The notes beneath the pieces are model-generated. The model worked only from the letters and a program-made list of their open reading frames with translations, ran no database searches and was not told the DNA's origin. A stretch of DNA of 50,000 nucleotides from Glandiceps talaboti (Eukaryota; Hemichordata; Enteropneusta; Spengelidae): positions 1,830,001 through 1,880,000 of the forward strand of contig NC_135554.1 of the NCBI RefSeq assembly GCF_964340395.1, read 5' to 3'. The position numbers and the translations under genes were made by a program. Below are positions 26,035 through 36,344 of the stretch, in pieces (positions within the stretch are counted from its first letter, which is position 1; the number at the start of each line of letters is the position of its first letter).

Positions 26035-26546
26035 ACTACTATAACTTTTAATAACATTAAAAAGCAGCTTGCAACGTATAATTAATTTTGCTGTCCGCAT
26101 CCAATGTGAGCTAAAGAAGTCTGAACATGTCACTACCTCCAGAATTGCACTTGATTGGCCAACCATCCAAGAGTGACACAACCACAACTTCAACAAATTT
26201 GTCAAAAAATGTGATACCGACAAAGTACCATCATACCGTTCTGATCTTGTAACAACCAGTGATACTGTTCATCAATGCAACACAAGGACCAAATTCCACA
26301 TTCTGAAAGCCCACTCCCGATCCTTCAGATGCAGCATCCATTGTTACAAATAGTTCGCCAATCTAATGCCTTCTGCATTCTCCCACTCCTCTCGATACCT
26401 AATATTGTATTATTGCATAATTATTTGTATCTGTCACATATATTTTTATTTTAAATCTGTATTTGTATTTGTTATATTTTGCAATTGCATGAAAACCCAT
26501 ATAATGGATGCATTGCTGTTTATAAATAAATAAATAAATAAATATC
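26035..26546 (+). mobile_element. 5'-truncated LINE (non-LTR retrotransposon) 3' end inserted in satellite 3
   Basis: Satellite stops at CTCTCTGCA and resumes at ATCTGCATCTAGG, with TCTGCA on both sides as a possible target duplication. The insert ends in (AATA)n, about 26520-26546, a microsatellite tail typical of CR1/L2/Jockey-like elements. A plus-strand frame reads RIALDWPTIQE then, after a stop, VHQCNTRTKFHILKAHSRSF and FANLMPSAFSHSS, resembling the degenerate C-terminal end of LINE ORF2 proteins. Stops show it is dead. The clade is not assigned. Confidence 0.6.
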
Positions 26547-26835
26547 TGCATCTAGGAGTACTACAACTATCTGCAGCTAGGAGTACTACAACTATTTGCA
26601 GCTAGGAGTACTGCAACTATTTGCAGCTAGAATTACTGCAGCAATCTGCAGCTAGGAGTACTACAACTATCCGAAGCTATTTGCGTCTAGGAGTACTACA
26701 ACAATTTGCATCTAGGAATACTGCAACTATTTGCAGCTAGGAATACTGCTACTACATGCAGCTAGGAGTACTATAACTATTTGCAGCTATGAGTACTTGA
26801 ACTGTCTGCAGCTAGGAGTACGTCAACTATTCGAT
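26547..26835. repeat. Degenerate end of satellite 3 after the LINE
   Basis: About eleven diverged 25-bp units (CTAGGAGTACTACAACTATT-type, with variants such as GGAATACTGCTACTACATG) that decay into unique sequence near GTACGTCAACTATTCG. Edge units of this array are the most diverged, as expected when unequal exchange homogenises only the middle. Confidence 0.9.
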
Positions 26836-26945
26836 TTGGTGACTTGTAGCTTTGCAAACATTCAGAAAGATTGGCTGCAAGATCAACAGTAGTCTTATGT
26901 TATTAGAAGTACTTCATCGTCTTAGCGTGGGGGTGCATGTGGATC

Positions 26946-26984
26946 GGGATGGGATGGGGTTGGAGGGTTGGGATGGGGTGGGGG
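26946..26984 (+). other. Potential G-quadruplex tract
   Basis: At least six runs of three or more G separated by 1-5 bases: GGGATGGGATGGGGTTGG, then AGGGTTGGGATGGGGTGG and so on. This meets the usual G3+N1-7 pattern on the plus strand. Function is not shown. Confidence 0.7.
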
Positions 26985-27040
26985 TTTGAATTGTGTGTCT
27001 ATTTTTTTATTCCATTGTCAATATTCATGGATTTCTAATC

Positions 27041-27046
27041 AATAAA
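27041..27046 (+). terminator. AATAAA poly(A) signal candidate for ST3Gal
   Basis: ATCAATAAACTAGG. No AATAAA or ATTAAA was found between the stop at 19963 and about 26056; the copies at 26520-26546 are the LINE tail. Using this one would give a 7-kb 3' UTR made mainly of satellite 3. A non-canonical signal near 19970-20020 is the alternative. Confidence 0.3.
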
Positions 27047-27164
27047 CTAGGAAGTCGATGAGGTAGAAATTGTTTGTTTTGTTAGCCTTAGGTGATTAGT
27101 GCCCTCTCAGGCCACAATGGAGGTAACATTCGTATGTTTTGATGTTGCTTTGCTACTGATGTTA

Positions 27165-27870
27165 TTAGCACAACTGAACTGAGGTTCAGTAGTGCTATAG
27201 GGATCGCCCGGCATCTGTCTGTCTATCTGTCTGTCTGTCTGTCTGTCTGTGTGTGTGTGTGTGTGTATGTGTGTAAACAACTTAAAGTCAAAAACCGTTG
27301 AACCGATTGCCACGATATTTGGTGGGTCCATTACCTTGGGTGTCTAGTTGGGAAATTGTTCAAATCAAAATGATCGCATCACAGGTGTGTGATTTGGGTC
27401 AAAAAATGTGATTTTTGGTCAAAAAACTTAAACTCAGAAACTACTGGGCAGATTGGTGCGAAATTTGGTGGGAACATTCTTAATGGGGTGTAAAGTAAGA
27501 TTTGTTCATGACGGGATGATTCCATCAGTGATATCCAAATTAGGGCTAAAAATGTGTCTCTTTGGTTGAAAATCTATAATTCAAAAACCACTGAGCAGAT
27601 TGGGCTGAAATTTAATGGAAATGCATTTAGGGATGTATGGACGAAGATATGTTACGCATACCATGATTCCATGAGTGATATGGAATTAAGGTGTAAAAAT
27701 GTGAATTTTGGTCAAAAACTTGTATCTCAAAAAGTACTAAGTGAATGAGTTTGAAACTTGGTGAGATGTTTCTAGAAGTGTAATTCTATATCATTGCTTT
27801 TCCTCAAAAATCTTCAACTCTGAAATTACCCAGTAGATTGAGCTTAACTTTGTTGAGAATGTGTAGATTT
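27165..27870 (+). mobile_element. Repeat family A, copy 3
   Basis: TTAGCAC with hairpin 27167-27196 (arms around TGAG), (GTCT)n/(GT)n to about 27274, then three to four diverged modules with cores such as ACCGATTGCCACGATATTTG and CAGATTGGTGCGAAATTTGG. It is contiguous where copy 2 is split by repeat D. It lacks the 112-bp CATAGCAACAG modules, so its right end is degraded or truncated. Confidence 0.75.
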
Positions 27871-29030
27871 GTCCTCATTAATAGCTGACACAGTGAGAAC
27901 AGTACATTGTTAATTAGCTATAATGTTTACTTTACTATTTCCTCTGGTGGTAAAGCCTGTAGCATGGCCAGTTTGGTTTATGACTTGATTATGTAATATG
28001 TTGTAAGACAGCTGTTTCATCACCTACCCATATAAACTGAATGTAGCTTGTGTTTAAAATATTACAATAAGACAACCAAGAAAGTTAAACATGTTACATT
28101 GGTATGACTTGGTTCCAAATTGATTTTAAAAAATAAAGAAGTACAAAACCTTGTAGACACATCCCTTTAAAGTTTGATTAGGATGTTGCTATACTTGTCT
28201 TGTACACTTCCAACATAGGATGGCTGGATTATGATGATGGAAATTAGGTATGAAAATTTTGTTTTGGTTACAACTTTAAATCTTCAAAAAATTATATATC
28301 TATCATTGCCCTGAACATGAAGTTGTGCGGCAACGCAATATTTGCGCTATTTTTGGTTTTAGTGAGACAAAGTTGATCAGAGGTGAAATAGTGTTGGTAG
28401 GAAAGGTGTCATTGTTTTCCAATTCATATGCAAGTTACTTTAAGGAATCTGTGTGCTAGACGATATTAATCTCATCAAATTGTTTAATGAAAGTTATGTA
28501 TTTTATATCGAAATCATTTTACTTCTACAATTCAGAAATGTTTACCTCCAAAGACTTGTTAAACAGTGTTATTACACCTCGACATTCTTACACAAGCTGT
28601 CATTGGTCAGAATCACAAAAGTCACATGATCTTCTTTAAATAGACTAATGCCCGGCACTATTGCCCGTTGAAGTTATTTTGACTGTTGTGCTTCTCTTAA
28701 GCGCATGTTTTCCAGTTATGTGCATTTGAGGTGACAAATTAACTACAGGGAAACACAAATGTTTTATTTCTTGCAGAAATTTTAATAAATATAATTACAT
28801 ATTAGCTGTGGGGAAACTCGATCTCCTACAAATAATACAGGTCATGTCCATATTAGATGCATTATATGCAAGTACAATTTCGAAATGCATCATCAAGGTG
28901 AAACTTTTCTTCTATAGAGGACGAATGATGATGAATAGTACCTATGTCATCATGAATGACTAGACCAATGAGGGCACAGTGTATTAACATTAATAACACA
29001 TGCACTCAGGCAATATTGCAAGGGCAATAA
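27871..29030. other. AT-rich intergenic stretch
   Basis: No ORF or RNA gene recognised on either strand. Traces of diverged repeat A modules appear near 28170-28290 (GGATGTTGCTATACTT, GATGATGGAAATTAGG). Otherwise unremarkable. Confidence 0.5.
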
Positions 29031-29433
29031 TGTCTACATCTATTTCCACAATGTCTTTATCTATTTCCACAATGCCTTTGTCTATTTCCACAATGCCTAT
29101 ATCTGTCAATTTCCACGATGTCTATATCTGTCTATTGCTGCAATGTCTATATCTATTTCCACAATGTCTATATCTGTCTATTTCCACAATGTCTATATCT
29201 GTCTATTTCCATGTCTATATCTATTTCCACAATGTCTACATCTGTCAATTTCCATAATGTCTATATGTATTTCCACAATATCTATATCTGTCTATTTCCA
29301 TAATGTCTATATCTATTTCCACAATATCTATATCTGTCTATTTCCATAATGTCTATATCTATTTCCACAATGTCTATATCTGTCTATTTCCATGTATGTA
29401 TATGTATATATATATATATATATATATGTATGT

Positions 29434-29499
<66 letters not shown>

Positions 29500-29975
29500 C
29501 CACAATGTCTATATCTGTCTATTTCCATAATGTCTATATCTATTTCCTCAATGTCTATATCTGTCTATTTCCTCAATGTCTGTCTATTTCCTTAATGTCT
29601 ATATCTATTGCCACAATGTCTATGTGTCTATTTCCACAATGTCTATATCTATTTCCACAATGCCTGTCTATTTCCACAATGTCTATATCTGTCTATTTCC
29701 ATGTCTATATCTATTTCCTCAATGTCTATATCTATTGCCACAATGTATATATCTATTTCCACAATGTCTATCTATTTCCACAATGTCTATATCTGTCTAT
29801 TTTCACAATGTCTATATCTGTTTCAATAATATTTATATCTATTTCCACAATGCATATATCTGTCTATTTCCATGTCTATATCTATTTCCACAATGCTTAT
29901 ATCTATTTCCACAATGTCTATATCTATTTCCACTATGTCTGTCTATTCCCACAATGTCTATATCTGTCTAGTACC
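29031..29975. repeat. Minisatellite TTTCCACAATGTCTATATCT, 19-25-bp units, with embedded (TA)n
   Basis: Irregular units of about 21 bp (ATTTCCACAATGTCTATATC) and 25 bp (with an extra TGTCTATT), plus partial units lacking CACAA. Apparent proteins rich in MSIS and YFHN read through it in several frames and are artefacts. A pure AT tract at 29397-29499 interrupts it between two copies of TTTCCA. Confidence 0.93.
29397..29499. repeat. (TA)n microsatellite
   Basis: About 100 bp of TA repeats with a few TGTATG interruptions, inside the TTTCCACAATGTC minisatellite. Prone to cruciform formation and to length error in assemblies. Confidence 0.95.
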
Positions 29976-30319
29976 ATAATATACTAGTATTGTCTGCATG
30001 TATAAAATCATAAATTATGCAAATTAATATTAATTATGTAAGCCACTCCCACCAAAAAGTAATCAGCGCTAAGTTACAGCCTGACAATGCCACATAGTAA
30101 TTTGCAGAACATTTGCATTGGCACTTTTTGAGATATCAGTGGAACAATAATAGACAAGTTTTGTTACAACAGATATCACCATGCCAACAGCAAGGAAGTG
30201 TTTTTCTAAATTTAAACTTAAAAAAATGTTTTATGTCCATTCTTTAAAAAATCCACATAATATGGTCATGGTGAACAAATTAGGTGTAAATTGTCGGCAA
30301 AAAAGGTGTTGTCATTTTT
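29976..30319. other. AT-rich spacer between the minisatellite and repeat C
   Basis: No coding or RNA feature recognised; it contains ATTATGCAAATTAATATTAA near 30013 and scattered A/T runs. Confidence 0.4.
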
Positions 30320-31036
30320 ACCTCCCATAAGGGTGTATTAAAAGGGGCATGTCCGTTTGTGTGTGTATGTCTGCCTGTGTCATCATTTTCTTAAAAACGG
30401 CTGCATAATTAATGATTCTTGGTAATTAGGCTATATCTTACGACTGCATACTTCAATTTCAATACAATTCAGTACATACATTAACCATAACAAATTGTGT
30501 ATGTCCTGTAAAGTTAGTTGATGTACCGTACAGTGTTAATGAATAATTTGCATAATTAATGAGTTTTGGTAATTAGGCTATATCTTAAGACTGCATACTT
30601 CAATTTCAATACAATTTAGTACAAACGTTAAACATAACAGTGTATATCACCTGTAAAAGTTGTTGATTTCGCTTAAAGATTTAGTGAATAATTTGCATAA
30701 TTAATGATTTTAGTTAACTAGGCTGTATCTTAAAAATGCAAGCTTCAAATTTCGTATAATATGGTACATATATCAACCACAATAATACGCACCTGTCCTA
30801 TGAAGTTTGTTGCTACAACTTTTACCTTTAATGAGTATTTTGAATAATGAATGATATGCAGTAATTAAGCAGTATCATGCACTCTTCAAATTCTGTATAA
30901 TTTGGCACATACATTAACCTAAGAAAGCATGCTTGTCCAAAAAAAAAAGCCTGTTACCATAGTTTTTTTTAGTTTAATGAGTTATTTTCATAAATAGTGG
31001 TTCCCTTACGGAAGGCATTCAGTTTAAATCTGGTTA
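30320..31036 (+). mobile_element. Dispersed repeat family C, most complete copy (about 0.7 kb)
   Basis: Left end CCTCCCATAAGGG (30323) and right end CCCTTACGGAAGG (about 31006) are imperfect terminal inverted repeats; the right end is followed by CATTCAGTTTAAATCTGGT. Inside are a short GT/TCTG run, TCATTTTCTTAAAA, and four ~147-bp tandem modules starting near 30402, 30549, 30693 and 30841 (GCATAATTAATGATTTTNGG, AATTAGGCTATATCTTA, CTTCAA.TTC.ATA). No transposase. Other whole or partial copies are near 34211-36745, 37500-38925 (inverted) and 46558-47055 (inverted). Confidence 0.7.
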
Positions 31037-31103
31037 CTCGGAGAGTTGACACTTATGACATGGTGGTTCGTACTGCTAAGAGAACCCATTGTATTATTTG
31101 TTT

Positions 31104-31166
31104 TTAGCACAACTGAATTGAAAAGGTTCAGTAGTGTTGTAGGCATGGCGAGGTATCTGCCTGTGG

Positions 31167-31225
<59 letters not shown>

Positions 31226-31720
31226 CAACTTAAATTAAAAAAACTGCTGGACCGATTGCTGTGATATTTGGTGGTAATGTTACTTCTGATCTGGTGTCTC
31301 GTTGGGAAATTGTTAAAATGAAAATGATTGCCTCGGAGATGTGGGTCTTGGGTTAAAAATTTGATTTTTGGTCAAAAAACTTAAACTCCAAAACTACTGG
31401 GCAGATTGGCATGAAATTTGGTGGGAACATTCATATGGGTGAGTAAATTAAGATTTGTTCATGACATGATGATTCCCCCAGTAATATGCAAATTAGGGCT
31501 AAGAATGTGTCTTTGGTCAATAACCTATAATTCCAAACTACTCTGAAACTAGGCTGAAATTTAAGCGGGATGCATCTGTGGGTGTATCGATGAAGAAATA
31601 TTAAGCATATAATGATCTCATCAGTAGTATGCAAATTAGATGTAAAAATGTGAATTTTGGTCAAAAATTTATATCTCAAAAAGTACTTGGTCAATGAGAG
31701 ACTGAAACTTGGACAAGTGA
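31104..31720 (+). mobile_element. Repeat family A, copy 4
   Basis: TTAGCAC plus hairpin with arms AACTGAA.. and GGTTCAGT (31106-31138), long (GT)n at 31167-31222, then three modules: TGCTGTGATATTTGGTGGTA, CATGAAATTTGGTGGGAACA, and CTGAAATTTAAGCGGGATGC. It ends in diverged sequence before the MULE remnant. The microsatellite is pure GT here rather than GTCT. Confidence 0.75.
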
Positions 31721-31895
31721 CAAAGGTGCAAAATGATTTTGTAATGCTTTTTGTATATGAACACCCACCTCCTCAATGTAATGACGCCCCAAATTAACAG
31801 TTAGGCTTTCTCACACAATTTGCGGTAAAGTCTTCATGGTACTGTATAAGGCAATGTCAAAGTCAGTAATTTACCATTGCATGATTATATAGATC

Positions 31896-33360
31896 ATGGA
31901 GTATGTTCAGTCTGTTCGTGAGAAAGGAAAACTAGTTTATAAACAGAATAACCTTGCGATGGTGTTGTGTCGCTGATGAATGTGAGCAGCAAAGGCGTGG
32001 AATGTGCAAGGCCAAGCTAAAAGTGAAGGATGGTAATGTAGTAAGTAAGCTACATGACCACAGCCATGCTCCAGACCAGTCTAAGGTAGAAGCACTTAAA
32101 GTCCGTAACACCATCAAAAGAAAACCCCTTGACTCGGAAGAAACCGCCCAGCAGATAATCAGTCAGTCAGTAGAATTAATTAGTGAAGGTGCATCCGTCA
32201 AGCTAGCAACCATCGGAGCCATTCGTCGTACAACTCGAAAACAGACGAGCTGCAGGAAACCCTCATCCCATTCCAATTAACATGGGAGAACTCACAATAC
32301 CGAACGAATATAAGGTAAATATAAACCAATTATCATTTTGTAGTATTATTTTCACTTTTGTTGCTATTCGTGCTATTTCTTCCAAAACCTGTGATAAAGA
32401 TTAATAGATGCAAATAAAATAAAGAAACAATAAGCATTTACATCAAGAACGATTTTTACGCTATTTTTTTTATTTTTTTTGTTAAATTTCATTAATAACA
32501 ATAATGTTCTCTTTTGTGTTAACTTTATTTTGCAGATGACATCCAAAGGTTTTCTTCAGTACGATAGTGAGGAACCTACCAACCGCATTCTCCTATTCGC
32601 TACAGACACCAATCTATCTACTACAAAGTTCAACAGAATGGTTTGTCGACGGCACGTTCAAGGTGATACCAGAGTTATTTTATCAGCTGTACACTATCCA
32701 CGCGCTAGCAGAGAATTGCACAGTCCCTTGTGCATACGCCCATCTTCCCAACAAACAAGTAGACACCTACACATCTCTCTTCCGTAAGATATATGACATT
32801 AGACAGAATGTCAACCCTGTTTACCTCATGATGGACTTCGAAACAGCTGCTATGAATGCTCGCTGCACGTATGCTACCAGCATTGGCCTTCGTACCAGAA
32901 GATGAAGTTGTGGATGCTTTCGAGACTCTCCAGGGTGAACTAGATGAATAAGTCGTGGTAATAACCGATTATTTTGAGGACAATTTCATTGGCCGTGGGT
33001 GTGGACGTGGACACGCCGTCACCGTCAGCAACCGAGATTCCCAATTTGAATTTGGAACATGCTTGATCGGTGGAGAACGACCTTCCACGTACGAACAATG
33101 CGATCGAGGGATGGCATCGGATATTTCAGACCAATGTTGGCGGCCATCACCCTACAATATGGAGATTTTTAGATGTACTCCGTAGAGAGCAAAGTCTGAA
33201 TGATGTTACCATCAACCAACTAATTGCTGGACACCCACCTGCACCACAGAGAAAAAAACACGCATCAAGATCATCTGCCATCAAGAGAATTATCCGAACC
33301 TTTGAAGATCGCCATGTATTACATTTTTTGAGAGGCATTGCACACAACATTTCCTTGTAA
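31896..33360 (+). pseudogene. MULE (Mutator-like) transposase with FLYWCH zinc finger, decayed
   Basis: A transposon-encoded protein that would bind and cut element ends. From ATG 31896 the reading frame gives EYVQSVREKGKLVYK, then shifts to the FLYWCH-like part RWCCVADECEQQRRGMCKAK and DHSHAPD (31954-32280). A second shift leads to a segment ending NEYK, followed by a GT-AG interval (32313-32535) that could be an intron. The MULE core follows: DGTFKV (first catalytic Asp), PCAYAHLPNKQ, YLMMDFE (second Asp), then LPALAFVPEDEVVDAFETL and finally NNAIEGWHRIFQTNVGG (third acidic residue) to the stop at 33360. At least three frameshifts, an in-frame stop near 32949 and an apparent deletion between the second Asp and LPALAF, where the family's C-x2-H region should be, make it non-functional. 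Terminal repeats were not found. Confidence 0.85.
32313..32535 (+). other. Possible intron within the MULE remnant
   Basis: GTAAATATAA after AATATAAG, and TTATTTTGCAG before ATGACATCC. The flanking translated segments (TIPNEYK and MTSKGFLQYDSEE) are adjacent in the family, so 223 bp of A/T-rich DNA is either an intron or a later insertion. Confidence 0.5.
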
Positions 33361-34210
33361 TAAACAGAACAATGAGTCATTTTTAATTCAACTGCAAAAA
33401 TTTTTGACATTTGTATTTGAATATCACCATGTATTAGATTTTTTGAGAAGCAGATGAGCAAGTCGTTTCTAATTCGCGATAATTTCCGACATTTGTATTT
33501 AGCCATTGCTATTGTCATTTACTGTTATCATGTCAAAACTATGCCACTGTATCAATAAATATTGTGCGTGTATTGCTATTTACATGATTTTCAAGTACAG
33601 TACTTTTGACAGAATAAAAAAGCATGTTGTCCTTTATTAAGTTACGACATTTATTAATTACGAGATTCAAGAAAGTGTGGTGAGATAATTGAGAAATTAT
33701 ATCGAGTAAAGGTAAACTTAAAGTTTCTAAAAGTACTTTCGATTCAATGGGGGGGGGGCAAGGGGCCTGCTTCCCTTGAATGGTGATAACAAAGTAGCAG
33801 AAATAAAAATTAAGATAAATATTGCCTATCTGATAGTCAAACAAGAACTGCCATTTTCACTATTTCAGAGTTATTGCTACTGCTCAGAAACCATGCTTTG
33901 TGTAACTTGTAAGCCTAATTGACAACTGGGCCAACGGTTTTTACTAGACAAATTTGTAACAAATTTTTCGTCAGTTTGATGGTAAACCTGCTATATTGAC
34001 TACCAAACTTAGTTAACGTCAGTTATGTCTACTCATGTTGCATCACTATATATTTACAAACAGTATATATGAAATATGAGAGCCATGTGAAACTTTTTCA
34101 GTGCAAAATGGGATGAAGATATGAGGGCAAAGCCAGTGCTCCTTACAGCAGTTTGAATTTCCCACATATGCATACATTACCCATAATCCCCTTTATATAG
34201 GAGACATCTG
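33361..34210. other. AT-rich stretch downstream of the MULE
   Basis: No gene recognised. It contains a 9-G run near 33751 and a partial duplicate of the end of the MULE (ATCACCATGTATTAGATTTTTTGAGAAGC near 33422 echoes ATCGCCATGTATTACATTTT at 33309), suggesting a small tandem duplication. Confidence 0.45.
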
Positions 34211-35352
34211 CCTTTAAACTGAATGCCTTCTGTAATGGCAAGGTTTTGGGATTCTCATTCCTACAGACAATTGTTGGAATACAACTGAACATATGCAATA
34301 AGTTATTTTTTCTCATTGATTGCTGTTTGCCCCTTGCTGTAGCAATCTCCTGGCCAACCAGAACATGTAATGTGAAGCTTTATAGAACGTTGTAGCATAG
34401 CACTCACCATAGAAATAGTTTTAAAGGCTAAAAAAGAGAGAGAATTGTTACTCGTCAGCGCGCATCACTTAAATACCCCCCCCCCCCTTTCCCGCGTCAA
34501 TTTTTTTTCATGTTTGTCCAGCCAATTCAGTCTGCAGATGAAAGGGAATACACAAAAGTAACTCTCACTACATTAATTGCCACTTCAATGAAGGCAACTG
34601 CAGAACTAATGAACAAGCCTATGACATCTGCCCCAAATACACACTTGCTGTAAAGTACAAAATAAAAAGAACAGTAACTGCAATGAATAGTAGAGTGAGT
34701 AACATTTGTTGAGAATGTTAAAAAAAATTGCATCGTCGTACCACTTCAGACAACATTTCCTGACTAGCAACAATTTTTTTCTTTTTGTGGCCCACCGCAA
34801 ATATGCCAATAACTTATTAAAACTAAAAACTACATCCCCATTCAATACAATTTTCAGGAAAGGTGCGCTTTGGTCTCGCAAATGCATGTACCACATATCA
34901 TTATATTGAATTTGAAGCATGCATTCTTGAGATATAGCCTAATTTACCGAAAACTATTAATTATGTAAATTACTCTTTAATATTCATGATATGTTTACAG
35001 AAACCTAATCAGTTCTTGCCACTACCCTACGGAACATGTGTACTACATTTAGTTTGAATTGAGCCAGTCATTTTTTTTAGAACATGGTGGTACAGTCGCA
35101 CCACTTTAGACAACATTTGCTGACCACAATTTTTTTTGTGGCCTACATAAAATATGCCAATATCTTATCAAAACTAAAAGCTACATTGATAATATTTTCA
35201 GGACAGATGTGCTTAGGTATCACAAATGTATGTTTTTAAAATTATATTGAATTTGAAGTGTGCATTCTTGAGATATAGCCTAATTTACCGAAAACCTTTA
35301 ATTACATAAATTGTTCATTAATATTCACGTGATGTTTACCAAAACGTAATAA
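34211..35352 (-). mobile_element. Repeat family C, inverted and duplicated modules (split by the element at 35353)
   Basis: Left end CTTTAAACTGAATGCCTTCTG (34213) is an inverted, decayed family C terminus. Modules with ATATAGCCTAATTTACCGAA and AATTGAGCCAGTC run on the minus strand. Two long copies are arranged in tandem about 361 bp apart: CACTTCAGACAACATTTCC at 34741 and CACTTTAGACAACATTTGC at 35102. The second copy is cut at 35352 and resumes at 36345. A run of C lies near 34471-34486. Confidence 0.6.
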
Positions 35353-36344
35353 GAGAGCATTCGTTTTTTACGGGGGGGGGGGGGGGTCGGTGGAATTTGA
35401 GGTATGAATTAAATGTAAAAAGCAACCCCCCCTAAAAATTACTTTTCTAAAATTTGACCCCCCCCCTAAATCCATCAATTGTAAAATGTGACCCCCCCCC
35501 CCCTATAAAAATTTTTCACTTGATTTATAATAGATTTATGAAACACTTGACATATGAGTGTTTGTTCGACATATCACATAATGGACCATGAAACCTAGTC
35601 CATGTAGTTCCGTGACTTCCAAGTAGTACACTGTCTGCCTGATCTTGTTGTGTGAAAGAGTTCATTTTCAATGTCACTGCTATCACTTTCAGAGTCACTT
35701 TCCGAGTCACTTTCTAGCAAAGAAACAATTGACCTGAGTGAACTTGACAGTCAAAGTGACACGGAACAAAGTGGATCTGTAGATACAGTTGACTACAGTG
35801 AACTGAAGAGTCAAAGTGACTCGTCAGACTAACTTAGTAACTATCTCTTTTGTGTTCTTATCTATGTTTGTTAGTCCCCGCCGGCCGGGGCCACGTGGCG
35901 GCCATTTTACGATTTTTATGGTGGAATTCACTCAGGTCAATTGTTTCTTTGATATGTTTGGTAAGTGGTCAAAAATTAATTTGAATGAGTTCTGTTGTTT
36001 TTAAAGAGTTTTTAAAGAGTTTTAAAAGTGAGGTATGTCATTATATTGCCACAGCCTGAAAGTTTTATTTTTGTGATTCTGTGTTTTCTTTTTTTTACTT
36101 GTTATCACCTGATCAGACAGAATAAAGACATGTTTGTATTCTGTTCTGTACATTTTTTTGTCAATTCTGTTGTTTTTTGCTATGATTCCGTACAAATCTG
36201 TTGTAAAAATTGACCCCCCCCCCAAAAAAAAAACCATTGGATATAAAATTTGACCCCCCCCCCTAAAAACTGCTTTGTAAAAGTCAACCCCCCCCCCGAA
36301 TTCCACCGACCCCCCCCCCCTCCCCGTAAAAAACGAATGCTCCC
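35353..36344. mobile_element. 992-bp TIR element rich in poly-C/poly-G tracts, TAA target duplication
   Basis: Terminal inverted repeats of about 45 bp: left GAGAGCATTCGTTTTTTACG, a G tract, then TCGGTGGAATT; right is its complement ending CGTAAAAAACGAATGCTCCC. TAA flanks both sides (35350-35352 and 36345-36347), compatible with the PIF/Harbinger TWA target. Inside each end, direct repeats of AAAATTTGA plus 9-12 C plus TAAAA occur (near 35450, 35490, 36210, 36252, 36285). The interior holds a small acidic ORF (35671-35832), a GC-rich TTAGTCCCCGCCGG stub like repeat B (35871), and no transposase. The neighbouring 361-bp family C duplicate provides an empty site. Confidence 0.75.
35671..35832 (+). 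CDS. Small Ser/Asp/Glu-rich ORF inside the 992-bp element (doubtful)
   Basis: Fifty-three codons beginning MSLLSLSESLSESLSSKE and ending SELKSQSDSSD with TAA. LSESLSESLSS and SELDSQSD/SELKSQSD show internal repetition, typical of acidic tails. An in-frame TGA lies 15 bases upstream of the ATG. It may be the relic of a protein C-terminus carried by the autonomous parent, or chance. No family recognised. Confidence 0.2.
   Translation: MSLLSLSESLSESLSSKETIDLSELDSQSDTEQSGSVDTVDYSELKSQSDSSD

Larger units (their letters stand above)
26836..27164. other. Non-repetitive spacer with G-rich tract and poly(A) signal
   Basis: No gene seen. It contains a G-rich run (26946-26984) and an AATAAA (27041-27046). 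Downstream of the sialyltransferase stop, that hexamer is the first canonical one outside the inserted LINE. Confidence 0.6.

Noticed and set aside
26014-26223. Minus-strand ORF over the LINE insert
   Set aside because: It begins in satellite sequence of the opposite strand and has no family resemblance; the plus-strand frames resemble LINE ORF2 ends.
29505-29987. 160-residue open frame rich in MSIS/VYFHN
   Set aside because: It is the minisatellite read through; parallel open frames occur in other phases and there is no unique sequence or domain.
34441-34733. Possible small gene in 34527-34920 (minus)
   Set aside because: The frame covers inverted family C modules and flanking AT-rich DNA; no motif, and overlapping frames exist on both strands.
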